NCBI GenBank assembly: GCA_958298945.1
Contig: OY282607.1
Location: forward strand, 79,538,868-79,602,867
Origin: Atherix ibis
Taxonomy: Eukaryota; Arthropoda; Insecta; Diptera; Athericidae
Direction of reading: 5' to 3'
DNA: 64,000 nt
Shown here: positions 37,341-51,600 of the stretch, piece after piece
Layout of the letters: every line of letters starts with the position of its first letter
Position numbering within the stretch: position 1 is the stretch's first letter
Position numbers and translations under genes: made by a program
The notes under the pieces: model-generated
The model's database searches: none
What the model saw: the letters and a program-made list of their open reading frames with translations, nothing else
Told to the model about the DNA's origin: nothing

Positions 37341-38045
37341 CACACTCTCTAAATTTGCAAAAAATCAGACAAACCGTACGCCGAGTATGGACATGTCCAT
37401 GTGAGAATTTTGCAAAAAGATACACAACGCAACGACAAGACACCGTCTTTCGTTTCGTTGCGCTTTTTCTTCATCGTTTTCGTTTTCAATATTATTTCCT
37501 TGTTTCCGAACGAAAATAATAAGCGCTTATCGCCGCAATTCGGATTCGACAATATCGAACGCATCAAATACGTTTCTTGTTGGGTGATAACGTATCGCAA
37601 AAACACTGCACGTGTCCCATGTAGGTGTGCGTGCCATTTCTCTCGTTCCATGCTCCACTATGGTGTGCGGAAGAAAATGTAAAAATTCAATTTCAACAAA
37701 ATTAAAAAAGCAAAAAATTCCACTTGTATAAAAAAAAGAAGTCGGAAAAATATCAAAAGAGAGAAAATATTGGAAAAGTACTTTAAAAAAAATTACCCAA
37801 ATTGTGTAAATTTCGTCCGCCCGCCCACATTCTACGGCAAATTATTCGTATTTGCAAAAGTTCGGTTGCGTTGCTTTTTTGTTCTTTTGTGGATTTTTGC
37901 CTTGCATTTTTCGCGTTTCGTTTTCAATTTCGTTTCGCAGCTTCACGCGATCGCACTCCAAGAAATTGCGAACGAAACAATCTGTGTGTCTGTGCGTGTG
38001 TGCGCTCGCAATGCAATCCGGTCAGTCAGTCATTTCGAATGCGCA

Positions 38046-38064
38046 AAGGTTCATTTGACCTTGA
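38046..38064 (-). promoter_or_regulatory. Candidate nuclear receptor site with adjacent half-site
   Basis: The sequence aaaggttcatttgaccttga contains TGACCTTGA (38056-38064), the reverse complement of TCAAGGTCA. It is preceded by GGTTCA, giving an inverted pair of half-sites two bases apart. Motif match only. Confidence 0.22.
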
Positions 38065-41000
38065 CGGCGCGGCGCGGCTGTTTACAGCAATTTCATTTCG
38101 CACATTTTTCTTTTCATTCCAACTTAATGTTTTTTCTTTTTTCGTCTTTTTCTTTTAAATTTTCTTCTCGTTCGTCTTTTTTTCGCACATTTAAATTGCT
38201 TCCTAATACTTGAGACGATCAGACGTCACATCGAGGCTATGAGAATTTTTTGTTTTGTGCTTTTTGGACCGTGCTTAATACAGTGGCGACTTTAATCATT
38301 TTTGGTTTTATTTTTTATATATATTTTTTTTTTGTTTCTTGTTTTTTTTTTTTTAATATTATTATAAAAAGGCGAGCATTGAGGAAAATTTATTGTATAA
38401 GTATAAATTTGAAGAAATTTTCCTGCAATTTTCATAAAACAGCAAAAAAAGATCAGCAAAAAATGATCTTTTAAGTTTCAATCTGAGAACATTTACGACA
38501 GTGGGTGACGAAATTACCTTATTTTTTTATGGAAATATTTTAAGCATAGATTAATTGTAGACATTATTATTTTCTTTTTTCTTTTATTTTTTTTTTTGAG
38601 GTCAAATTCCAATAAAACAATAAAAAAGAAATGAAGAAGAGTTCAAAGTAGAAAGCTTAAAAATGTCTAATTTTCCATTAAGAACAATGTAGACATTTTT
38701 TTTGTTTATAAATTTTTTTAGTTTTTGTTTGTTTAGATAAAATTTCAAACATAACAAAAATAAACTAAAATTGTTTGCTTGCATTTGTAAAATTGTTTTT
38801 TGTCCATAATTTTTTAGCATTTTGTAGACCATATTGAAGGGGATCATGCATTAAATTTGGCAAATTGGTAAAAAAAGAAAGTAATATGACTACCCTAAAA
38901 TGTCGTCAGTAGACTTAGTATCCGATATTTTTTTTATATATGTCATGAGATTTACAAAAATATAAATTTGGGGGTTGCAATCAAAAAAAAAATTTGTTAT
39001 AATTTGTAGACTATCTGAAAATAGTTAAATTTTTATATTTAGAAACTCTTTAAGACCTCTTTCCGAATTTCACACTTTTGTTTTAAAGACTTGACCGTCA
39101 CAAATACGTGTACGCCCACTGAGAGAAAATTTTCAAAGACTTGTTTAATATACAAGATAAATTAGTATTAATGAACATAATACAAAACCCCATAGGTCCT
39201 ACGCAGACCTCTAAAATCCTAATTTTTTTTTTAAATATTGTTTTGGTTCAATTTATTGTTGAAACAATGATTTGAAATTTTTGTAATGAGCACTACGACC
39301 TGTTGATGATATAGGATAGCATTTTAGATGGTCAATTAAACACAAAAAAATTTAGTGTTTAAAAATAAATAAAAATAATTATTTAAGATTATAGAAATAA
39401 TTAAGCCAATAGAAGTCGTTCTAATTACGTAAATTGGTATACATATAAATTTAATGTTTCAGTTAAGAAAATTATAAAAAATCCAAATTATGCGCCTGTT
39501 TTTAATTTATTATTTAAATTATTTATTTGAAATTTTTATAAAACTTATTTGAGTAAATAAAATTTCAGTTAGTAATTATATGATTTCAAAAAAAATTCGC
39601 AAAAATTAGCTTATCAAGTAAAAAATTCCTAGAAATTTTTTGGAATATTTAATTATACAAAAAATTATGGTTTTTTAAAAAAAAAAATATTAGAAAGAAG
39701 AGTGCATACAAAATAGTTAAGGTTAAAGAAAAATACAGAAAGTTTTATTTCAGTTTCTAAATATTCGAACCCCCAGAAAGGAAGCAAATAACAGACAATT
39801 TTCTGGTCCAAATTGGACTAGAAAATTAAGAATTCATTCTTCTTTCAATAAAATAATATATTTGCAATTTTGGCAAAGTACAATTTTATCTAAATTTTGG
39901 ATTAAATTTAATTTATAATTTTTTAACTTTCAGTAATATTAAATTAAAATAAATTTAGAAAATTGTTGGAATACTCAAAAAAAAAATTCTTCTCAATTTT
40001 ATTTTTAAATTGTGTTTTTTTCTAAATTATAATATAAAATTTTACTTAAATAAAGAAAAAAACCATAAAAAAATAGCTTTAAACAAATGAGAAAAGTTTT
40101 GAATTCAAATGAATTGGATTAGATTATTTTAAGAAGAGTTCAAAAACACCTTTGTTTATCTAATGTGAAATTATTTATTTATAAAATTTTAGTGTAATTA
40201 AAAAAAAAATTGCTCTTATTTTCATTTGTTTTCTTATAAATATTTTACCAAAATACTGCAATTGACTTATTTTCGAAATACAGAATAAAATATTTCAACA
40301 AAAAAAGAATGTCTTGAAAACAGCAAATTTTTGATAAATTCTTTTTAGACATTAAACCAAAAAAATATTATTGAAGCTTAAATAAAATTTCATAATAAAA
40401 ATAAAAAATTCAAAATGTATTTATAAAAAATACAATACAATATAAAATGACATAAAAATATTAGAACCTAAATAATTTTAACTTTTTTTTGTACAATTAT
40501 CAGTTTATTCATAACCTGAGCAAATATGGCGACATCAATTCACATAAAATAATTTAAAAAAAAAATGAGAAAGCGTCCAAAGTGAGAAGCTTAAAAGTTT
40601 CTAATTTTCAATTTGAAAAAAAAAATTGAGTATTTTAGAAACGCAACGATTCTTAGATTGGCAGTTGCACTCCTATCCCTGCGCAGACTACAACAAAAAA
40701 AAAAACAAAGGAAAAACAGACAAATTGACACGTTTAGGTTAGATTACCTCCAGCCCCCATCCCGCCCACTTTTATTTTCCTCTCTTTTTAAAGCAGCTAG
40801 CATTTCCATTTGGCTCTCTTGTCGGTTTTTTTAATTTGTTTTCACATTTTTTTAGTAGTTTTCTAGTTAACACGCGTCCCCCAAAAACTAATAAAATTCA
40901 TTCCACCAACGATGATGTACGATCGTTATTTGATTGTATTAGTTAACGGATGATGATCAGAGCTGATGAACGAGACAAGCTCGCCAAGGCATGAAATAGG

Positions 41001-43946
41001 AAAAAACTGAACAAATAAAAAAAAAACATTTAAAAAAAATAATAATAAAGCAAAAAAACTAAAACAAAATAAAAATAATAATAAAAAATCGTACATTTTT
41101 TTTTTCAAATAATATTTTTGAAGTTGTTTGTGTGCGCCTTTTTAAAAAAAAAGTATGTTTTTGAGCGTAGAAAGAGAGGAAGAGACATAGAAAAGACAAA
41201 AAGCAAAACAAGAGTGACTAGGCCAAAGAAAATGAAAAAAAAATAATGGAAAATTACATTTTTTTTGGTGTTCTTCTAACATATGCGATTTGTTATTATT
41301 ATAGCACAAAATAGCAAAGAGACAGACATGGTAGTATTGTGAGTAATAGAGAAGAAACTATAAAGCTGGACAGTAAAAAGAGTAGAGGAGTTTACATAGG
41401 ATTCCAGGGGCGTTATTAGTGATGGAGGAGGAGTGTGGTAACACTTATACTAGAAGCAAACCCGCCTAATTGAACAAAAGTGCTTCTTAGAAATAAGCCG
41501 AAAAAGAAAAGAAAAACCTTAAACCAATCACCCCCCCCTTCACACACACACACACACACACCTAAAAAAGAAACAGACAAAATGAAATAAAATAATATTT
41601 AAAAAAAACTTGAACAAGTTAAGCTTTTTCTCTTCAAAAACAAAATTTAAAAAAAATACTAAATGTTCTCAAATAAATAAAAAAAAAAGCCGGACAAGAA
41701 TAAAAAAAGCTCAAAAAAAATTCAATAGGCTGCAAAGTTAACGCAGCAAAATTTGCGCTAATATAAGAAAGAAAAAAAATACAATTTGATGAAAAGTGAA
41801 AGAAAAAGATGGAGAATAAATATTCAGCAACAACAACCACAACAAAAAATGAGTTAAGAGAGCAACAAAGAGGGAATAATAAATAAATAAATAAATGAGT
41901 GTTAGAAGATTTCGATAGACGATGACCGGGATTGGGAAATGCTAGCGCAAAGAAACTGAAATGAAATTCGAAAAAAAAGAACACTTCAAAAAATCTAAGA
42001 AAATAAACTTAAAAAAGCCTACAAAAACGGCTTCTGAATTTGTTTCAAAATAAAAAGAAAACTTTTCTGCATTCAATTCTTTTTTTTTAATTATTCAACG
42101 TTTTTTTTATGGGCAAACACTTTTTTTGAGTTCTTTTTTTCCCTCAATAATAATTTCTTGCCTTCCTATTTCTTGTCTTCTTGGTGAGTTTAGTCAAATA
42201 AAAACAAAAAAAAAAACAAAAAGTAGACAAAAGCTTATTATCAATGTTAGGTCAAACAAATTGCAAAACTAATAAAAAAAAAAGAACACAAAAATATATA
42301 AAAATTATTTTTTTCTATTGTAATTTTTTCAACTTCTTAAAGTGTTCATTTTTTACCCCCCAACACCGGATATACTACTTCTCTTGTGTTATTAAGTTTA
42401 GGACCCCAAAAACTTAAAATCATGCGTATTTCTTATATTCTAATTTTCCAACAAAAATTTTTAAATTAATTTAATTTTTTATTAAAACTATAAATTTTTC
42501 AAATAATAACAATTAAATTTGTACCCTGCTTTTTATTCAAGACTATTTTTCAACCCCAAATCGATTATTATAAAAATTTCTGCTAAAAACAACATCATAA
42601 ACTGTAGCGAAAGATAAGAATTGATTAATATCGAATTTGATTATTTGCAAAATACCGTCGGGGATAGTAATTATTTTTTCTAAATAGTTTTGAAAAAATG
42701 TTCAGGTTATCTTCTTATTAGCTAAAAATTTAGTTATTAATTGTGAAAATTGTAATTTGTTGTTGATTATCCGAAAATGGCCAAAGTAAATCTGAAACAG
42801 TCTTCAAATCCACCAACGAAAATTGGTCAAAGTTTAAGATGATTTGATCCCAAAAATTAATTTTAAAAAAAATCCCAAACATGCTGTGCATCAGAATTTA
42901 CTATCAATAAAAGTATCCCAAATAGAGGGAATAGTTGGTCAATATAAGAACTACAATTTTTGATAACAGACCTCCGAAAATCCATTTTCAACACACACTG
43001 ACTGCGTTTGATTAAGTATTTATTTATGTACATACATGAAAACCTAAAGTTGATCCTTGCTATCCTTACTGAACAATTTTTATTTAAAAATCAATATCAA
43101 CTAAATCTATTATTTAAAAATGCATAAATCAAAAATGGTTCCAAAATTATCTAAGAAAATCCTTTAGAAAAAATAAAAATTTCAAAAAAAATAAACGAAA
43201 AATATTTTTTTTGAAAAGATTTTAATATTTATTATAAAATAATCTTAAAAACAATTTTTAATTTTTAATGAAAAATAATCTTTTCATTTTTAAGAAAATA
43301 ATCTTTTCGTTTGCAATCAAATTACTGTTGTGATTGGTCCTCTTTTAATAGACCACAGAAAGCCTGAGTTCATTGCCAACCAATCAACAAAGAGCTGAAC
43401 TGTTTTTTTTCGAAATGGCAAAATACACTGTCGCATAGTAAAAATTAGTAAATTTATTTTAAATACAAAAACAATATTTTCGGAATTGTTTCAGATACAA
43501 ATTTTTAATGTAGTTTTATTTGTAAATAAAATTTGACGGAAAAAAAACATTGAAACTTCAATTTTTGATTTAAGAGTTGAACTATTAAAATATATAAAAT
43601 TATAATGAATCTCATCCAATTATCCGCAAAATACTAGGTGGAGGTATAAAAAATATGGTCACTAGAATAATGCCTGGGAGACGCAGCCTACCATTCAATA
43701 TTTTTCAGCAATTTAATCAGATTCATTATTGCTACAAAATATATTTTAATTAGATCAATTTTTAATAGTACAATTCGATTATTATATTTTTGAAAATTTT
43801 TGATAATTTGTTTTGGACATAAAATTGGTTTTTATGTAATTATTTTTAATAACAAGTAAACTGGAAATGCTGGTGAGTTTTAATCAAATAAAATAAAATA
43901 TAAAATCAAAACTAGCCTTAAAAATGTGTCGAGACCCAAATTAAAA

Positions 43947-44523
43947 TTAACTGCTTTTCGGACAAAATTAACTCCTTTTGGACCAAAGTTAACTCCTTTT
44001 GGGACAAAATGAATTTCTTTTAAGACAAAATGAATTTCTTTCAAGGCAAAATTAACTTATTTTGGGACAAAATTAATTTCTTTTAAGGCAAAATTAATTT
44101 CTTTCAAAGTAAAATTAACTTTTTTTTGGTACAAAATGAACTCTTTTTGGAACAAAATTAACTTCTTTTGGTACAAAATGAACTCTTTTTGGGACAAAAT
44201 TAACTTCCTTTGGGACAAAATTAATTTCTTTTGGTACGAAATTAACTTCTTTTGGGACAAAATAACTCCCTTTGGGACAAAATTAATTTCTTTTGGTACA
44301 AAATTAACTACTTTTAGGACAAAATGAACTCGTCTTATGCTAAAACAACTACTTTTGGGACAAAATTAACTTCTTCTGGTACAAAATGAACTTATTTTGG
44401 GACTAAATTAAGTCCCTTTGGGACAAAATGAATTCCTTTTGAGATTTCTTTTGGTACAAAATTAACTCCTCTTAGAACAAAATTAACGCCTCTTGTGCTA
44501 AAACAATTTACTTTGGGACAACC
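43947..44523. repeat. 21-bp minisatellite, about 28 copies
   Basis: Unit acaaaattaactccttttgg plus g, with variants aatgaact, aattaattt and ggtac. Most copies are 21 bp, with occasional 20-bp units. Because 21 is seven codons, both strands stay open over long runs (for example repeats of DKINFFW on the plus strand at 44136-44327 and of LILSQKK on the minus strand at 44057-44260). I regard these as a by-product of the period, not as genes. Each unit has an A-tract and a T-tract. Confidence 0.93.
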
Positions 44524-46728
44524 AAAAATTCTTAATTTAAATCAAAATTATTTTTCTTAAAACGCGTTTAATGTAAAACAAAGTCATTTTCATGAAATTT
44601 CACTCTTAATGTTCTTTGACCGCAAGTAAAACGGCCGTCAATTAACCCGAACATATTTTTGTACCCTTAATTTTCCTCCTTTCTACATAAAAATTAAGTA
44701 AGCAATTACAAAAATAAAATCCTAGTTAATAGAGTCCCAAAGCAAAAGTAAAATTCATTTAAATCTTAAAATTCTGTTCTAGTATTTATTTGGTTCCAAA
44801 AATGTATGGTTTGTGATTACAATCGAATTTATAAATTGCAGATTTCATAAACGCTAATATTTTTTTAAAGTTTCTCTAAAACATTTAGAATTTTTATTTA
44901 CTGGTCGTTTAAGACTTCGTGGTGAAAGAAAAATTTCAATCCATCCCAATTTAGTATTCTATTAAATCTCATATGTATCTTATTTTCTCTTGATTTGCAC
45001 GATATTTTCTTAAGTATTTTTAGTAAGCATTAAAAAATAAAGCTTTTCCAACTTCAAAATTTTATTTAAAAGCTCCTTTATTTACTATAAAGAAAGGATT
45101 TTAAATTCATAAAATTTAAAATTTGATTTTAAATATATTCAAGAGGAATACCCGAAAACTTTTAATAAAAAAGAGCACAAATAAATTCCGTATAATATCA
45201 ATAATTTTATTGCCATTTATTTTTCATTCCAAAATTACGAATTGATAGTAAAATTTTTAATTTAAAAAAAAATTCGCTAAACGTACCACAACGTTTAGCG
45301 TTAATTTAGAAAGAGTTTCTAACATAGCATTTTTTTTGGTGTTAATTAAAAATAAATAATAATAAAATTAAACAATTTCTTAAAAAAAGAACAAAAAAAC
45401 TCGAAAACTTCGAAATTTTTCCCAAAATCGCCTGTCCATCATCAGTCTCTGAATTGACTTCGATAACGTGCCGCCGCGACAACATAAGCATTGCACCGCA
45501 TCGCACCACATCGCGAACTTTTTTTTTTTTTTTCCAAAGACGGCTTCTAATTTTTTGGGTAACAGTAGCCCGCATGCGTCTGTCAAAACTTTTTCGTAAA
45601 TTTGCCAAACAACAGAGCAAACGGAAAAGGGGGAGCAAAGATAATAAGTCGTTCGTCCCACGCACGGCTGATTAACAAAAATGAGTTTCGATTCTGACGG
45701 CCGATAAATTTTCGCGAAGATCGAATGTGCCCATGGAGAGAGGGGTGTGCGTGTGCCCGAGTATGCGTACGGATAAAAAAAATGTAGAAACGTGCCACTT
45801 CGATCGTTCGTATTTCGAGAATAGTTAACAATTTTGAACATTTTTACCAAAGTTTTTTTTTGAATTTTCCATTTGCTGATGATGGGGAAAGAATGGGGTT
45901 TTTTTCTATTTCACATAATTTTCCACTTCCTCTTAATTTTATTAGAAATATAGCCCAAAACTGAGAATCTGAATTCACGGTCGTTATTGTGCGAAATTTG
46001 GCAAAAAGCCAATTGTTTCTAAGGTCATATTACGAATAGTTATGACTTCTTATAATTATGACTTAAAAAAAAAAACAAAAAAAAACGTAATTATTAAAAT
46101 TTTATAAAAGGAGCAGTTTTTTCTCTAATTTTTTGGTATTGACCACAAAACTAAGCCTACAAAGAAAGCTTTTCTTTGAATTTTTCCAATCAAAACACTC
46201 ACCACACTTTTTAAAAAAAGAAAAAAAAATTGCATTGTCCTTTTAAAGAAATTTTTAGTTATATTTTGTTTTTAATTTAAAAAAAAACTTGCAATTCAAT
46301 GAAAACAAGAAAAATAAGACCCAAAATATTAAAAATCCGGGAAGGAGTGATGATTTCATTCATTTTCGGACAATGACGCCTGTTTACGAAACTAAATGGA
46401 GAAGTGCAATAAAAGAAGATGACGTCCTGCCTTGTTAAAGTTTCTTTTCGTTTCGAACTCAAAAAAAAGTGCACTTTCGCCGACGGCGATTGTGTTAAGA
46501 GGTGGAAATGGGGAGCGTAGAGTATATTATTAAAGCAGAAAAACAAGCAACGTACGAGCGCTGCATTTGACGGCAGAAATTAAAAACTTTGACAGATCCT
46601 GACGTGATCGAGCGGAAGAAATTTGAAATAATTTCTGGAAACGGGCGACGAAATGTATCGCTGTCGCTGCCACTATTTGCAGCCGCTGCATCTGCGTTGG
46701 ACTACAAGCACCTCTGCAGCTGCCTTAC

Positions 46729-46809
46729 CTTCCTCAAGCAGCCGGATTTGACTCTGCCCCGGATTTAACGCTGTCGGCCGCAGCGGCGACTCCAAAAATT
46801 CGACAAGTG
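46729..46809 (-). other. Weak exon candidate, 81 nt
   Basis: On the minus strand an acceptor-like stretch (CCTTTTGTTGTTGCTTGG then CCATAG) is followed by 81 nt and then GAAG|GTAAGG, a good donor. One phase is open across it (LVEFLESPLRPTALNPGQSQ then IRLLEE); the other two are not. It is strongly GC-rich against its surroundings. No family is recognised, and it could be chance in a GC island. Confidence 0.18.
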
Positions 46810-48565
46810 CTATGGTTCCAAGCAACAACAAAAGGAAAGGGGAGAAGATGGGTTCGAGATGACGGGCCGAATCGCAGTAGCGCCTCCGTTTTTTTTATAT
46901 TTTAATTTTTATTTTATAAACTGAAAACCAAAAATTAAAAAAAAAATCAACAAACAAAAAAAAACGGTGCTGGACGATTATGTAATTCGCGGCGATCAGA
47001 CATTTGTACACATTTCGATTTTTTGCTCTCTCTTCTCTCGTTAGACCTCTTCTTGTTCTGCCCGCTTCATCAACTCGTCCTACTTCTGCTTCGTCGACCG
47101 ACTCTGTGTATATTGTCATTTTTCGTTCGTTTTTGAATTGTTCTTTTTTTGTTGCTTCTAATTTGCTTTCTTTTTTCGTTTTTTTTTTTGTTTATTAGTC
47201 GATTCCTCTTTGTTCAATTTTTGATGGCATTTTGCGAACGTTTTTTTTTTGATAATTCGCACACACACACACATCTATACGCAAAATAAAATTCGCATAT
47301 GAGCGTGCGGCGAATAATGTTGTGCAGCGCCTGAAATTTAAGCAAAGCGTATCGGAGTGTGCGTGCGCGAGTCTGACCGCCAGTGCGTTCACTAGTGTGT
47401 GTTTATTTAGCTTAGAATTCGCGATGAGCAATTGAGAATTTTGCAAACGACTTGGTAAACGGTGCGGGCGCGTGCGCAGACTATTACGGGTAGCTTAGGT
47501 TACGTAGAGAGTGACACTTGTCCGTATGAAATTTACTCTGTTTTCGGGCGTCGTTGGATGGCGTGCAACGTTGCGCGTTTTGTGCCGCGCGCTCTCTGTC
47601 GTTGTATTGTGTTATGACTAGTTTTTCAGATGTCAAAAGTTGGCGCAAAAAAATCTAATTTAAAAATTTGAAAGTTACATGTCGTTAAGAAAGCGTTTAG
47701 GTTGGTTGTTAAAAAAAGATCAAAAAGTAAAGTTACCATACGAAAAATAAATTTCCCAAAATGTTATGAAAAAAATAAAATTTTTAAGATTTGGCAAAAA
47801 AAAACCCCACAAAATCACACAAACTGATACCAATGCAGACGCATCATTATGCTTTTTCCTCTCAATTTGCTTTCTTTCTTTTTTCAATTTGTTTTTTTTT
47901 TTTTTTTGCACAAATAATTTCTAGGCTAAACAAACTTTATGGTTTGATGGACTGTTTTTGGCATCGAAAAAATGCCGTCGGCATTTGCTTTTTCGTGTGT
48001 GGACACATTAAGAAAGAAATACAAGAAAATTTCACCAAAAAAATTTTTTTAAAACAAAAATAATACAAAATTAAGAAAAAACCAATTTATGTTGACTTTT
48101 TATAATAAGCGGCTATCGATTTCTTCACTATTTATATGAAATTACGAATCTTTCAAAATCTTCTATTTTCTTTAAAGTTCAAAAATTTTCCTATGAAATT
48201 TAAAGAAGACCCCGTGAGATAATTCCCTCAATAAACCTTGATCCATTTTGTGGTCTTTATTTTATTTGATCAAGATTTAAAGAATATTTAAGGCAGGAGA
48301 CATTTGTGTCTTATTGTGTTTGTAGTTTTGTTTTTATCTATTTTATTTAGAATTATCCTTTTTAACACGTTTAAAATATCGTAGATTTCTAACGGCTGGG
48401 TTAGATATTATAGCATGGCTCTTTTGATATAAAATAATGACTTTGTTGAGCTTAAGAACCGTTCTTCGGATGATTTCTTGATAATTCTTCGGCACATTAT
48501 AGCAGGTGGACAGCAAATCATAAATATAACAGTTGATTAAGGCTACCAGGAAAACATGAACTTAC

Positions 48566-48604
48566 CTAAGCCAAACACAACTTGCATGGAATATCGGTCC
48601 AGGT
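48566..48604 (-). other. Weak exon candidate, 39 nt
   Basis: On the minus strand GTCCTTTTTAG is followed by 39 nt and then CTTAG|GTAAGT. Alternatively, an ATG at 48615-48617 starts MSFLDLDRYSMQVVFGL and runs into the same donor. A TGACCTTGA motif lies nearby at 48780-48788. No family match. Confidence 0.15.
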
Positions 48605-51600
48605 CTAAAAAGGACATATTCCAACGCAGTGATCACTCGTTCGTAGAATGCATTGCTGACATTCCTACTTGCTGCTGCTGATGGCTTTGCGTAAACTACT
48701 TGAGCATTTGGATGCGATGACATGACGCATGGTAACGCATTCGATATTTCCGAAATTTTTTATGAATGCTTTTAATTTTTGACCTTGAGTTCACATCATG
48801 GCACAGCACACAGTACAACGAGCATCCCATCGTCATAGCATGAGTGCGGCGTTTTTCTTTTTTCTCTTCTTCTCTTTTCGTATGCACGTACATCGTTTTT
48901 TTTTCCGCTTACACATGCGCGTACACAAATTCGGTTGTTCATTTTTTTCAACACTAAGTGTTTAGGTTTTTTTCATGTTTTTTCTTCTTCTGTTTGCTTC
49001 TTTTATTTTCTAAACATACACAAGTGTAGAATTTCGGCATTTTCTATTTTAATAGGACACCCGGCATGTATCGCATACAGACGCAATCATTTCTGCACAC
49101 TCCCTCCGTCGCACTTAAGTGTGTTTGTTAGAGCTAACTGAGTGTGTCTCACTTGTTTGCCTTATGAAGACGATGCCTAACGACAGTGACAGCAATAGCA
49201 ACAGTAAATAATATCAGTGGCGACGATTACGGATGGTATTTTGACAACGATGCGATGCGTTGAGTGGCGGCAGACGAATTGTGAGTACCGGCAGCGATTT
49301 CATTGGAAATGAGATGGATTTTTAGGACAAAGAAAAAAAACACCTTCCACATGCCGAACAGAAAGAGATGGATTGCAAAAAGGGGCTGCTAGCATATCAA
49401 AATTTGAGTTGATGAAAAAAAAATTGTTCTCTTTTTATTTTCAGTTTTTTTTTTATTGTCGACAGCTTCGGAATTGAGAACAAGAGAATCTTACATTGGA
49501 AAAAAAAGACTCTAAGCTAGACTAAATTTCGATGTGTCCGCCCCCTCCTCCCCTCAACACATACAAAATGCTATTTCACTCGCTACATCGACATTCAGTA
49601 TTAGATTTAGACAAATAGTAATGAAAATAATATGGCAAATAGAACAGAACCGAGCTGAAAAAAAAAGATCGTGTGCGTCTTTATAGACTCGACGCGACCG
49701 ACGACAACGGATTTCGTTGAATTTTTCGGCAACGATCTACTACCTCTCTGATTGGCTAATCAACTAGAAGAAGGATGGGCTGACTGAGCACATGGGCACT
49801 GTTGGCACACAAAATTCGACAACGCACTTATACATGCGCATACGCATTATTTTCCATTAGATGAACGGAATCTAAGCGATAACAAAAAATTGAAGAAGGA
49901 AAAAAAAGACAAATTCGAAAACAGCAACAGCAACAGCAACAGCCACCAAATACTATCTCGGTCGTCACTTTAAATCGTACCCACTCGAAAATTCTTCCAA
50001 CTCGGCAGATTTTCAACGATTGCCGCCTGACTCGTCTAGGGGAAGGCTAACTATGGCTGACAACGCAGCGCTGCTGGTAATGATTGTCTCTAACAAACTA
50101 GACTACCTTTGTTCAAAAAATATAGCCGCACTACATTAGAAAGAAAAGAAAAATGAGCCGAAAAAAACCAAATGACAAAAAAAAAATACAAATCAAATGG
50201 ACGATCAACACAAACACAAACTGTGGCTTGGCATTATCAAAAGCATCGGCGTCTGCTCCACGTATTTAGCAACGTAATCAGTAGAATGCGCTGAATAGCC
50301 AGCCACACAGTAAAAAAGAAAAAAAAAGAATATGAAAAATACTAAATGAAAAAGTTTGTTTTTATATGCGGATTGATCAGAATTTGGAGGGGTATATGGG
50401 TAAAAACCAGAGTCGACGAGGTGTACACCATTTATTGGGGGCGATCGTTTAATTTCTACATTAAATAAAGAGACGGCTTAGCCTTAAAGAAGGAGCACCA
50501 AGCACACTAAAATAGGCTGGAGAAAGAGTTTCTCTTTTTATTAATACCATTTTTTTCCAATAATAATTAGAAAGAGAATTTTTCTTATCGATCATACACA
50601 AGATGATCGCCCCTCGTACACGCATGCATGCCAATCGAAAAATCGATTTTTCTATTTTCGAGTCTCTCTGATGGTGTTCGATTCTCGAAAAATCCCACAA
50701 TCCAAAAAGTGAAGTTCGTTTATTTTCTCCAACAATTTCATGGTGGATTTTTCAAAATTTTCCTAAAACTCGATTTTTTAACGAAAAAAAACAACCCTTT
50801 TTTAGGTTATTCAACTTTTTATAGATTATGAAAACTTGAAATATTTTTTATTCTATTTAATTTTGTTTGTTTTTTTTTGCCAATTTCTTTTTCAAATTTT
50901 CTATAAAAACATGAATGTTTAGGAAAAAATTCATAATAAAACCTTCGGCCATTAATATAATGGTGCCGTCTTCTAAAACGAACACTCAAATTTCGTTATA
51001 AGTTTTGACCCGGAAATGTGTTCACTGTCAGAGTTCATATTAAAAAAAGCGGTAAACGATGTCCAGCTTGGATGTATTGTACATAGTTTTAGATGGGTTT
51101 AAGTGTGTACGTAGTTTTTTTCCCTCTCTTTTTTTATAGGCAGTATGATTGTACGATATCCGCCAGTTAGATTCCATGTTCTAAAGAGTTCCATAAGAAG
51201 AAAAAAATTCAATTAAATAAAAACAAAAATAAAAGAAAAACGCTGAATTTATGTTTAGCGTTTCTTTATTCTCTGTCTTTTTCATAGGTTCTTTTCGTTG
51301 TTTTTTTTTCGTTAAAATTTTTGGAGGTTTTCTTAAGTGAGTGTTTTTGTGTGTGTGTGTGTGTTTTTTTTTTCATTTAATATATTATTCGAAATAGTGT
51401 AGAAGTTTCCGCCATTTTATTTTCTATCATAGCACTGAGTAAATAATTCTGTTCTTTTTTCTTGATCTTTTTCTAGAGTTACAGAACGAAATAGTATTTG
51501 TCGTCTAGACCATTTTCAGCGGTCGTAACAAGTTCTGATGTATATATGTAGTGAACACTGGCAATATGCACATGTGCATGCATACATATAACCGTGCCTG

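Larger units (their letters stand above)
36031..43946. other. Non-coding stretch; AT-rich apart from 37.0-38.2 kb
   Basis: 38.2-43.9 kb is extremely A/T-rich, with long homopolymers and no coding signal. Simple repeats include (CA)10 at 41541-41560 and (AAAT)n at about 41879-41896. The patch 37.0-38.2 kb is GC-richer, with overlapping open frames in several phases (the longest is 147 codons at 37770-38213, plus strand) but no recognisable protein. It contains two TGACCTTGA motifs (separate entries). It resembles regulatory DNA more than an exon. Confidence 0.5.

Noticed and set aside
37770..38213. 147-codon open frame on the plus strand
   Set aside because: Three overlapping frames are open over the same stretch and none has a domain. 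The end is low-complexity Phe/Ser from T-rich DNA.
41634..41984. 116-codon Phe/Ser-rich frame on the minus strand
   Set aside because: It is a translation of A-rich low-complexity DNA.
44057..44327. Repeated-peptide frames on both strands
   Set aside because: They result from a 21-bp repeat being a multiple of three. Presence on both strands argues against a real protein.
45380..45850. 156-codon open frame on the minus strand
   Set aside because: No family motif. It contains a lysine run from a T-tract, and several other frames are equally open.
48566..48604. IPCKLC codons, resembling the start of a nuclear receptor zinc finger
   Set aside because: The frame meets a stop before any further cysteine pair, so the similarity is accidental.
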